Positions 7,115 through 13,768 of a stretch of DNA of 13,768 nt are shown here, in pieces. Origin of the DNA: Ruminococcus sp. UBA4385 (GTDB taxonomy: Bacteria; Bacillota_A; Clostridia; Oscillospirales; Ruminococcaceae); NCBI GenBank assembly GCA_002391065.1, contig DGRP01000101.1:1-13768 (forward strand), read 5' to 3'. The position numbers and the translations under genes were made by a program. Within the stretch, counting starts at the first letter, position 1; each line of letters starts with the position of its first letter. The notes under the pieces are model-generated. The model saw only the letters and a program-made list of their open reading frames with translations. It searched no databases and was not told where the DNA came from.

Positions 7115-7918
7115 TTGCTAAAGGATATTACAATAGGACAGTTTTTCCCCGGAACTTCTGTTATTCATAAAATGGACGCCAGGGTTAAGCTTCTTCTTAC
7201 AGCAGCATTTATTGTTATGCTGTTTGTCGCAGACAGTATTCAGGCGCTTTGCGTAGGTATCGCATTCACACTGATAATATATCCTATTTCGGGTATACCT
7301 ATGAAAATGATGTGGAAAAGTGTGAAGCCTATTCTGCCTGTTGTTATAATAACTGCACTGCTCAATCTGTTCTTCATCAGGACAGGTGACGTATATTTTA
7401 AGTGGAAGTTCATAAAGCTTACATCTGACGGTGTGGAGACAGCTTCATTTATGTCGATAAGAATACTTTGTCTGATAGTGGGTTCGTCGATACTGACATA
7501 TACAACATCACCTATTGACCTGACTGATGCGATTGAGAGACTGCTTTCACCGCTTAAAAAGCTGAAAGTACCTGTGCATGAGCTTGCAATGATGATGACA
7601 ATCGCATTAAGATTTATACCTACTCTTATCGAAGAAACTGATAAGATCATGTCAGCACAGAAGGCAAGGGGTGCAGATATTGAGACAGGCGGACTAATTA
7701 AGAAAGCCAAGGCTCTTGTACCAATACTTATACCGCTTTTTGTAGCTTCATTCAGGCACGCTGAAGAGCTTGCACTTGCAATGGAGTGCCGTTGTTATCA
7801 CGGAGGAGAGGGACGAACAAGAATGAAACAGCTGCACCTTTCTTATCGTGATTTAGTAGGAGTTATGTTTCTTAGCCTGTTTTTTGCAGGTGTGATAGTT
7901 GTAAACTGTTTAGTATGA
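7115..7918 (+). CDS. ecfT: ECF transporter transmembrane protein EcfT
   Basis: EcfT is the membrane scaffold that couples EcfA1/A2 to exchangeable substrate-binding S-components. The 267-residue protein begins with the typical MLKDITIGQF and continues with an HKMDARVKLL segment (18-27). Hydrophobic segments lie near 28-58, 70-88, 112-128, 155-172 (helical, part of the coupling region), 200-212 and 245-266. The two short Arg motifs that insert into the ATPase grooves are ARG (184-186) and CRC (225-227). It uses a TTG start at 7115, supported by GGAGGA (7104-7109) and by the conserved N-terminus. No S-component gene is present nearby, so the module is probably shared by several S-proteins encoded elsewhere. 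The stop overlaps the truA start by 4 bases (ATGA). Confidence 0.95.
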   Translation: MLKDITIGQFFPGTSVIHKMDARVKLLLTAAFIVMLFVADSIQALCVGIAFTLIIYPISGIPMKMMWKSVKPILPVVIITALLNLFFIRTGDVYFKWKFIKLTSDGVETASFMSIRILCLIVGSSILTYTTSPIDLTDAIERLLSPLKKLKVPVHELAMMMTIALRFIPTLIEETDKIMSAQKARGADIETGGLIKKAKALVPILIPLFVASFRHAEELALAMECRCYHGGEGRTRMKQLHLSYRDLVGVMFLSLFFAGVIVVNCLV

Positions 7919-8679
7919 GAAATTTCAAAGTTACAATAGCATATAACGGAGCTGCATATCATGGTTGGCAAAGGCAGAACAATGCTTATACAGTTCAGGA
8001 GGCTTTTGAAGATGCTCTCTTTGAGCTGTTGGGTGAGCATATTACTGTGAACGGCTGCTCCAGAACTGATGCAGGTGTTCACGCAAGACAGTATGTTCTG
8101 AGCTTTCAGACTGAATCTACGATAACCTGCAGAGGTGTTGTGTTCGGGCTTAATGCTATACTTGAAGATGATATCGCAGTTCTTTCTTGCGAGGAAGCTC
8201 CCCTTGATTTTCATGCAAGATATTCCTGCAAAGGCAAGGAGTATGTTTATATTGTTCACAACAGTGAGATAAAAGATCCGTTTTATAAAGACACAGCATA
8301 CAGAAGCTGGTATCCTATAGATGCTGACAGACTTGACAGAGAAGCAAAGGCATTTATAGGAAAGCATGATTTTAAGGCTTTCTGCAGTGCCGATTGCGAC
8401 AAAGAAAATACAGAGAGAACTATCTTTGATTTCAGTGTCAAGCGTGTTGGTGATACGGTTCACTTTACTGTAAGCGGTGACGGATTTTTATATAATATGG
8501 TGAGGATAATGGTAGGTACACTGCTTTATATCAATGACGGTAAATTGGCTGACGGCTCAATTAAAGCGCTCATTGATTCGAGAGACAGAACAAAAGCAGG
8601 TAAAACAGTACCGCCTGCAGGTTTATACCTGAACGAAGTTTATTACGATAAAGGCAATGAGGATAATGAAAGACAATAA
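7915..8679 (+). CDS. truA: tRNA pseudouridine synthase TruA
   Basis: TruA converts uridines 38-40 in the tRNA anticodon stem to pseudouridine. The 254-residue product is of normal length. The catalytic aspartate is D52 in SRTDAGVHA (49-57). Other family segments are YHGWQRQ (15-21), the KEYVYIVHN strand (108-116), FLYNMVRIMVG (191-201) and the C-terminal AGKTVPPAGLYL (228-239). It overlaps ecfT by 4 bases, so it is likely translated by coupling. The ecfA1-ecfA2-ecfT-truA order is a widespread Firmicutes arrangement, usually within or beside ribosomal protein genes. Here no rplM/rpsI follows; an unrelated membrane protein gene starts inside its last 23 bases. Confidence 0.96.
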   Translation: MRNFKVTIAYNGAAYHGWQRQNNAYTVQEAFEDALFELLGEHITVNGCSRTDAGVHARQYVLSFQTESTITCRGVVFGLNAILEDDIAVLSCEEAPLDFHARYSCKGKEYVYIVHNSEIKDPFYKDTAYRSWYPIDADRLDREAKAFIGKHDFKAFCSADCDKENTERTIFDFSVKRVGDTVHFTVSGDGFLYNMVRIMVGTLLYINDGKLADGSIKALIDSRDRTKAGKTVPPAGLYLNEVYYDKGNEDNERQ

Positions 8680-10516
8680 CGATAATAATAAGAATAAATA
8701 TTCAGATTCCGGCTTTGTTGACAGAGATGCCTTTGTAAATGCTGATGAGCCAATGCCTGAAGTATCGGGACGTGAGATCAGACAGCAGAAAAGGCTCGCA
8801 AAAAAGCAAAGACAGCGTGCAGAAAAAGAGCAGCGCCTCAGAGAAGAGCTGCTTGCGCAAAAAAAGCTAAGAGCTGCCCGTGAAAGAATGAAGTCTGAAG
8901 CAGAAGCTGAGAAAGCTGCTCAGGAAGACATACAGAAGATAACCGAGCAGGAGGTGTTTATAGCACCTGCAGATGAATCAAAGCTTAAAGACCTTAAAGA
9001 AGACCCTAATAAGATCTTTGAGGATGATGTGTTTGTTCAGGCAAATGACAAAGAAGAAAAAAACTCTGAAAATGCAGAAGAACAGTCTGATGATGAGCGG
9101 GATAAAGCTATTGAGAAGCTTGAAAAAAAGCAGCAGAAGGCTCAGATCAAGAAAAACCGTGAGAGCATTATACTCATAAAGCACGATAATGTTGTTGAGG
9201 ATGATGAGGAGGAAGATGAGTCTCAGGAGGAGCAGAAGCCTGATGATCAGGAAGCTGCAGCAGATGAGACTGTTAAGTCTGTTCCTGAGGAAGAACCTGC
9301 GAAAAAAGAGCATAAGAAGTCTGAACCTAAAGCACGAAAAACTAAGGTTACAGATATTCGTTCTGCTCGTAAAAAGCAGAAGACAAAGAAAAGGATAAAA
9401 GCTCTTGTTGCTCTGCTTATTATTTCTGTATTTGGATTTACAGTATATTTTACAAGAGGTATCTGGGTGCCGAAGCTTGAGGGCATACTTGATAAGCCTC
9501 ATGCAACTATTGTAAATGACGGTAAAACTGCTGAGGGTAATTTCCCGCTGCAATTTGATGAAACCTCGGTAAATATAGTCGCACCCTTCAATGACTGCTT
9601 TATAAAAGTTGATGATAATCATATTGTTTTTTATGATGAAGCCGGAAAGGTCATTTCAACATCTTCTCATTCTTATGCAAACCCTGTCGTTAAGACAGCA
9701 GGCAAGCGTGCAATGATTTATGACAGAGGCGGTCATGCTTTTACTCTTATGAATAAGAACGGAGAACTCTTTTCAAGGGAAATAGATGATTCTATTTTGC
9801 TCGCTGAGATAGCAAGCAACAGCAATATTGCTGTTGTCACCCAGAATGACAGATATGAAGCCGTAATGACAGTTTATGATTCTGACGGAGCTGTGATATA
9901 CAGATGGCAAAGTTATAAGAAGGTTATAGATATCAGCTTCAATGAAAGCGGAAAAGGCTGTTACATAACAACGTTCAAGTCCGAGAACGGTATGATTAAT
10001 TCGTATATTTCAGGTGTTTCGTTTGACAGTGAAGAGGAGTTTATGCAGTCATCAGCAATTGATGATCTTGTTCTTGATACACTTGTAAACGATAATGAGG
10101 ATCAGTGGGTTATTGGATTGTCAAATTTCTATAAGCTTGATAATAAAGGAAACATTCTGTTTAAGTATGAATACAGCGGTGACCTTATAGATTATACAGT
10201 CAGCAAGACATCTGCTGCGGTAGTAGTCAGCGGAGTAGGAAAAGGAAGCGGCGTTCTGACGATTTTCCGTTCGGACAGCGATTCCAACAATCCGAACAGC
10301 ATGATCTATACCGAAGACGGTCAGCCCAAAAAGCTACATTCAGGTTCAAATCTGATTATTCTTCTTTGTGAGGATAAAATCAATGCGTATGATAAAGCAG
10401 GCAACCTGCTTGCAACTGCAAATGTTTCTTCGGATTATCTGGATTTTGCTTATCTTAATGATGCTGTATATTTTCTCGATGTAAGAGAACTCAATAAGAT
10501 CGGATTCAAGACCTGA
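8657..10516 (+). CDS. DUF5711-like single-pass membrane protein with long charged cytoplasmic arm
   Basis: Function is unknown. Residues 1-247 are highly charged: a Lys/Arg/Glu coiled-coil-like stretch (38-95), acidic tracts (180-205) and a basic cluster before the membrane (236-247). One transmembrane helix spans about 248-266. With positive charges on its N-terminal side, the arm should be cytoplasmic. The remaining 350 residues, outside, are rich in beta strands with recurring FYDEAGKV-, LMNKNGEL- and AYDKAGNL-type turns, as in beta-propellers. This resembles DUF5711-type proteins of Clostridia by layout; no search was run. A short motif, F-[VI] followed by Ala and acidic or Asn residues, recurs at 26-32, 100-107 and 125-131. 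ATG at 8657 or 8666 could be the start; neither has a well-spaced ribosome binding site. Confidence 0.8.
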   Translation: MRIMKDNNDNNKNKYSDSGFVDRDAFVNADEPMPEVSGREIRQQKRLAKKQRQRAEKEQRLREELLAQKKLRAARERMKSEAEAEKAAQEDIQKITEQEVFIAPADESKLKDLKEDPNKIFEDDVFVQANDKEEKNSENAEEQSDDERDKAIEKLEKKQQKAQIKKNRESIILIKHDNVVEDDEEEDESQEEQKPDDQEAAADETVKSVPEEEPAKKEHKKSEPKARKTKVTDIRSARKKQKTKKRIKALVALLIISVFGFTVYFTRGIWVPKLEGILDKPHATIVNDGKTAEGNFPLQFDETSVNIVAPFNDCFIKVDDNHIVFYDEAGKVISTSSHSYANPVVKTAGKRAMIYDRGGHAFTLMNKNGELFSREIDDSILLAEIASNSNIAVVTQNDRYEAVMTVYDSDGAVIYRWQSYKKVIDISFNESGKGCYITTFKSENGMINSYISGVSFDSEEEFMQSSAIDDLVLDTLVNDNEDQWVIGLSNFYKLDNKGNILFKYEYSGDLIDYTVSKTSAAVVVSGVGKGSGVLTIFRSDSDSNNPNSMIYTEDGQPKKLHSGSNLIILLCEDKINAYDKAGNLLATANVSSDYLDFAYLNDAVYFLDVRELNKIGFKT

Positions 10517-10531
10517 TACGAGGGTGATTAA

Positions 10532-11407
10532 ATGGCACTGCTTCTTGATATGATATGTGCGGTAATACTGATCCTTTTCGTATTTATTGGTATTTACCGA
10601 GGTGTTTTCAAGTTTACGATACTTCTTCTGGCATCTGTGGTTTGTGCGTCAGTTTCTTTGTTTTTGTCTGATATGGCAGCAGAGAATGCATACAATAAAT
10701 TTGTAAAGAAAAAGATTACTTCCGGTCTTGAAACTGCTTGCAAAGGTCTTGATGTTACAAAAGAAGTTAATGAAAGACTTGCTGAAAAAGGTCTGAGTGT
10801 TCAGATTGACTCTCAGAAAATAAAGGATTCATTCGACCGGAGTACAAAGCCTTCAGAATCAATAAAGAATCTCCTTGAGAAAGAGGGCCTTGATACTCAG
10901 TCGGCTGAGGAAACAGCGTCTGAGATTTTTACAGATGTTAAAAACGAGTTCAAAAATCATTTTGATATTAGCTTTCAGAATGCTTCATTGGATAAGGTTG
11001 CAGATCAGGCTGTCAATATGTTTGATAAAAAAGCAACGCAGATTTTTTACGCTCTCAGCCGTGATGACCCAACATATTCTGCTGAGCTTCTTGAAAAGAA
11101 TATATTAAGAGCGCTTATACTTCCTTTGCTCAGAATAATGATCTTTATAATTCTGTATATTGTTATGGAAATTGGTGTCAAGATTATTCTGTTTCTGGTG
11201 GGTATTTTTACCGGAGGCCGCTTATCTGTATCAGCAAGGGTCGGAGGCGGTGCTCTTGGAGCTTTGAAGGGCGGTATGTACTGCCTGCTGATAGCTTACT
11301 TTGCTGCGCAGATTATTTCAACTATGGGAGAGTCAAACGGCTTCCTATCCTTGAAGCAATGCAATGATACTTTGATTTTTAAATATTTTTTCCATGTGTT
11401 TTACTAA
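10532..11407 (+). CDS. CvpA family membrane protein with large extra domain
   Basis: The 291-residue protein begins with a CvpA-type hairpin: helices at about 4-22 and 27-46 joined by a short YRGVFK turn (22-27). Further hydrophobic helices lie at about 193-226 and 246-263. The Gly-rich ARVGGGALGALKGGMY (235-250) before the last helix is the family signature. Between the second and third helices is a soluble, Lys/Glu/Ser-rich insert of about 140 residues (50-188), predicted helical, which the small classical CvpA proteins (about 160-180 residues) lack. By the positive-inside rule the insert probably faces outside. CvpA proteins are linked to colicin V production and envelope functions, but the mechanism is not known. 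GAGGGTG (10520-10526) precedes the ATG, 15 bases after the previous stop. Confidence 0.85.
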   Translation: MALLLDMICAVILILFVFIGIYRGVFKFTILLLASVVCASVSLFLSDMAAENAYNKFVKKKITSGLETACKGLDVTKEVNERLAEKGLSVQIDSQKIKDSFDRSTKPSESIKNLLEKEGLDTQSAEETASEIFTDVKNEFKNHFDISFQNASLDKVADQAVNMFDKKATQIFYALSRDDPTYSAELLEKNILRALILPLLRIMIFIILYIVMEIGVKIILFLVGIFTGGRLSVSARVGGGALGALKGGMYCLLIAYFAAQIISTMGESNGFLSLKQCNDTLIFKYFFHVFY

Positions 11408-11428
11408 GAAAGAAAGGAGTACACTATT

Positions 11429-13696
11429 ATGATGATGTGCACCCGATGCAAAAAAAGACCTGCGGTAGTATTTATATCGCAGCTTAATGTAAAAGACCCT
11501 GACTCTAAGAAAAATCAGGGACTATGCCTTGTGTGTGCCAAGGAACTTGGAATTACACAGGTTGATGACTATATGAAGCAAATGGGTATCTCAGATGATG
11601 ACCTTGAGGCTATGTCAAATCAGCTTATGGAGCTTTCCGACGGTGATGACTTTGAAATGGGCGGAAGCGGAACTATGCCGAACTTCCTAAGCAATCTGTT
11701 CTCAGGAGGCTCACCTGTTTCTGACAGACAAAGCTCTTCTGCTTCTGCGCAGTCGAATACAAAGGAAAAGGATAAAAAGCAGAAGAAACTAAAATTTCTG
11801 AACAACTATTGTACAAATCTTACCGAAAAGGCAAGAGAGGGTAAGCTTGATAATATTGTTGGGAGAGACAAAGAGATTTCAAGAGTGATTCATATTCTTT
11901 CCCGCAGACAGAAAAACAATCCTTGCCTTATTGGTGAGCCCGGTGTAGGTAAAACTGCTGTAGCTGAAGGCATTGCTCAGAAAATAGTTTCGGGAGATGT
12001 TCCTTTCCACATAAGGGATAAAGAGCTTTATTTGCTTGATCTGACTGCACTTGTAGCCGGAACTCAGTTCAGAGGACAGTTTGAAAGCCGCTGCAAGGGG
12101 CTTGTTGAAGAGGTTAAGTCTCTCGGCAATGTTATTCTTTTTATAGATGAGGTTCACACGCTCGTCGGTACTGGTGATTCTGAGGGCACAATGAATGCGG
12201 CAAACATCTTAAAGCCCTCTCTTTCGAGAGGAGAGATTCAGGTCATCGGTGCTACCACCTTTAAGGAGTACAGAAAGTATATTGAGAAGGACTCTGCTCT
12301 TGAGAGACGTTTCCAGCCTGTAACAGTCAATGAACCGACAGTTGAGGATACCGTTACAGTTCTTCTTGGTATAAAGAAATACTATGAGAATTTCCATAGA
12401 GTTCATATTGATGATGCTACTATAAGAAAATGTGCTGTTCTTTCAGAGAGATATATAAATGACAGATTTCTACCCGATAAGGCGATTGACCTTCTTGATG
12501 AGGCTTGTGCCTGCACAAGTATAAGAACTCCCGAAATTGAAGAGTATGATGACCTGAACACTCAGCTTCGTGAACAGGAGCAGTATGTTGAAGAGGCTGA
12601 AGCCAGTGATGAGCCCGATTATGAGGCTATCGCAAATAAAAGAGGCGAGATACTCCGTATTCAGGAAAGGCTCAAGGAGGTTGAGCAGAAGCTTAATACT
12701 GTCAAGGTAACTGATGAGGATCTTTCTACAGTTATTGAGCTCTGGACAGGTATTCCGGCAAATAAAATCGCTCAGAGTGAATTTGAAAAGATAAGAGACC
12801 TGAAACCTCATCTGCTTGAACGTATCATTGGTCAGGACGAGGCTGTTGATAAGGTAGCTAAGGCAATAAAGAGAACGAGAATACAGCTTGATAAGCGCCG
12901 CAGACCTGCTTCTTTCATTTTTGTAGGTCCTACAGGTGTAGGAAAAACTGAGCTTGTAAAGGTTCTGGGCGAGGAGCTGTTTGATGCAACAGAGCCTCTT
13001 ATCAGAATAGATATGTCTGAGTATATGGAGAAGCACTCTGTATCTAAGCTTATAGGCTCACCTCCCGGATATGTAGGCTTCGATGATGCGGGACAGCTCA
13101 CAGAAAAGGTCAGAAGACGCCCATACAGCGTTATACTGTTTGATGAGATAGAAAAAGCTCACCCTGACGTAATGAATATTATGCTCCAGATACTTGATGA
13201 GGGCAAGCTTAATGACTCGCAGGGACGTTCAGTATCATTTGAGAATACAGTTATTGTTATGACCTCAAACGCAGGCTCAACTGATAAGGATACAGGTGTA
13301 GGCTTCAACAAAACTGATAACGAGATAGCTCAGGATAAAGCTATGAAGGCACTGAGAGATTTCCTCAGGCCTGAGTTCTTAGGCCGTGTTGATGAAGTTG
13401 TAGTATTTAATCAGCTTACAGAGGAAAATTACGCATCTATTGCAGGCCTTATGCTTGATGAGATGAAGTCACCACTCTCTGAGCAGGGAATCGAACTCAG
13501 ATACACTGATGCAGCTTTGAAGCTTATAGCTCATAAAGCACACGGTCACAAGCTTGGTGCAAGAGATATAAGAAGAGTTATCCGCAGTGAGGTACAGGAT
13601 AAGATCGCAGAGATCATCGTTGAAAATGGTGAGGGCGCAGTTTCTGCTGTAGCTGTTGACGCAGACGGTGAAGAACTTAAAATAAGCTCAATCTAA
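11429..13696 (+). CDS. clpE: ClpE-like ATP-dependent Clp unfoldase subunit with N-terminal zinc finger
   Basis: This 755-residue Hsp100 ATPase should unfold proteins and feed them to ClpP. A four-Cys zinc finger (C4, C7, C33, C36) replaces the double Clp-N domain of ClpC, which is the ClpE pattern. An acidic, Ser-rich linker (45-118) leads to AAA-1: Walker A GEPGVGKT (169-176), Walker B FIDEVH (238-243), arginines R293/R294. A short middle region (377-424) resembles a UVR coiled coil. AAA-2 has Walker A GPTGVGKT (500-507), pore loop GYVG (547-550), Walker B LFDEIEKAH (570-578) and sensor 2 GAR (710-712). The VGF tripeptide (624-626) fits the ClpP-docking loop. AAAGGAG (11413-11419) is 9 bases before the ATG. 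Classical clpE is CtsR-controlled; no CtsR box is visible here. Confidence 0.92.
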   Translation: MMMCTRCKKRPAVVFISQLNVKDPDSKKNQGLCLVCAKELGITQVDDYMKQMGISDDDLEAMSNQLMELSDGDDFEMGGSGTMPNFLSNLFSGGSPVSDRQSSSASAQSNTKEKDKKQKKLKFLNNYCTNLTEKAREGKLDNIVGRDKEISRVIHILSRRQKNNPCLIGEPGVGKTAVAEGIAQKIVSGDVPFHIRDKELYLLDLTALVAGTQFRGQFESRCKGLVEEVKSLGNVILFIDEVHTLVGTGDSEGTMNAANILKPSLSRGEIQVIGATTFKEYRKYIEKDSALERRFQPVTVNEPTVEDTVTVLLGIKKYYENFHRVHIDDATIRKCAVLSERYINDRFLPDKAIDLLDEACACTSIRTPEIEEYDDLNTQLREQEQYVEEAEASDEPDYEAIANKRGEILRIQERLKEVEQKLNTVKVTDEDLSTVIELWTGIPANKIAQSEFEKIRDLKPHLLERIIGQDEAVDKVAKAIKRTRIQLDKRRRPASFIFVGPTGVGKTELVKVLGEELFDATEPLIRIDMSEYMEKHSVSKLIGSPPGYVGFDDAGQLTEKVRRRPYSVILFDEIEKAHPDVMNIMLQILDEGKLNDSQGRSVSFENTVIVMTSNAGSTDKDTGVGFNKTDNEIAQDKAMKALRDFLRPEFLGRVDEVVVFNQLTEENYASIAGLMLDEMKSPLSEQGIELRYTDAALKLIAHKAHGHKLGARDIRRVIRSEVQDKIAEIIVENGEGAVSAVAVDADGEELKISSI

Positions 13697-13702
13697 AAAA
13701 TC

Positions 13703-13746
13703 AAGCAGATAACAGTACAAAAATTCGTACTGTTATCTGCTTTTTT
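13703..13746 (+). terminator. Strong intrinsic terminator after clpE
   Basis: A perfect 16-bp stem (13703-13718 with 13727-13742), core AGCAGATAACAGTAC, closes an 8-base loop and is followed by a run of six T (13741-13746). It starts 6 bases after the clpE stop and ends the operon. A row of A residues upstream of the stem may let it work weakly in the opposite direction too. The T-run abuts the right repeat copy directly. Confidence 0.95.
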
Positions 13747-13768
13747 AGGCAACACCGCACGACCTCTG
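13740..13768 (+). repeat. Short interspersed repeat, right copy (partial, runs off the window)
   Basis: From the T-run onward this matches the reverse complement of bases 68-40 at 25 of 29 positions, and at 19 of 20 through AGGCAACACCGCA. It begins inside the terminator T-run and is cut by the window end, so its full length cannot be seen. If it matched the left copy it would extend about 40 bases further. Confidence 0.6.

Noticed and set aside
8978..9622. Minus-strand frame of 214 codons opposite the membrane protein gene
   Set aside because: It is the complement of Lys/Glu-rich codons, giving Leu/Phe-rich nonsense, with no ribosome binding site; a shadow frame.
11351..11400. Promoter for clpE in the end of the CvpA gene
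   Set aside because: TTGAAG and TTGATT occur but neither has a -10 at suitable spacing.

Overview
This window reads as a housekeeping gene block from a low-to-moderate GC Firmicute. It is most likely a Clostridia member of the Ruminococcus/Oscillospiraceae type. That placement rests on strong AGGAGG-type ribosome binding sites, AT-rich third codon positions, a TTG start, the EcfA1-EcfA2-EcfT-TruA cluster, a DUF5711-like membrane protein and a ClpE-type unfoldase. Genus and species cannot be fixed from the sequence alone. All thirteen supported genes lie on the + strand and are packed tightly: the largest gap is 57 bases and four junctions overlap. A good promoter precedes the first gene and a strong intrinsic terminator follows the last. 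The simplest reading is one long transcription unit of about 13.5 kb, with at least one probable internal promoter before glmM.

Layout. Bases 1-68 hold a copy of a short repeat, followed by the promoter at 139-167. Bases 208-2415 carry ruvC, ruvA and ruvB, the Holliday junction branch-migration and resolution set. glmM (2440-3783) makes glucosamine-1-phosphate for the cell wall. A zinc-ribbon Nudix hydrolase (3783-4289) and a class I SAM-dependent methyltransferase (4273-5139) are coupled to it by overlaps. A 53-residue lysine-rich protein (5156-5317) is followed by a GC-rich pair of competing hairpins. Then come ecfA1, ecfA2 and ecfT (5375-7918), the shared energising module of ECF vitamin/metal importers, with no S-component in the window. 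truA (7915-8679) overlaps ecfT by four bases. Next are a single-pass membrane protein with a long charged cytoplasmic arm (8657-10516), a CvpA-family membrane protein with a large insert (10532-11407), and a ClpE-like ATPase (11429-13696). The terminator is at 13703-13746.

How the genes fit together. RuvABC is a complete complex. EcfA1/A2/T form one transporter module. The other neighbours do not share an obvious pathway and look co-transcribed for growth-linked expression. The membrane protein, the CvpA protein and the unfoldase at the distal end are the least understood part.

No clearly new defence, mobile or biosynthetic system is visible. The points most worth checking are: the inverted repeat copies abutting T-runs at both window ends; the odd ruvB start (Shine-Dalgarno in a hairpin loop, then an in-frame ATG-TCA-TAA before the real ATG); the overlapping hairpins before ecfA1; the tiny C-biased gene; the repeated F[VI]-type motif in the membrane protein's cytoplasmic arm; and the Nudix protein that looks like NudC but lacks its substrate-specificity array. 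No stretch longer than 300 bases lacks a gene; the longest non-coding stretch is bases 1-207.
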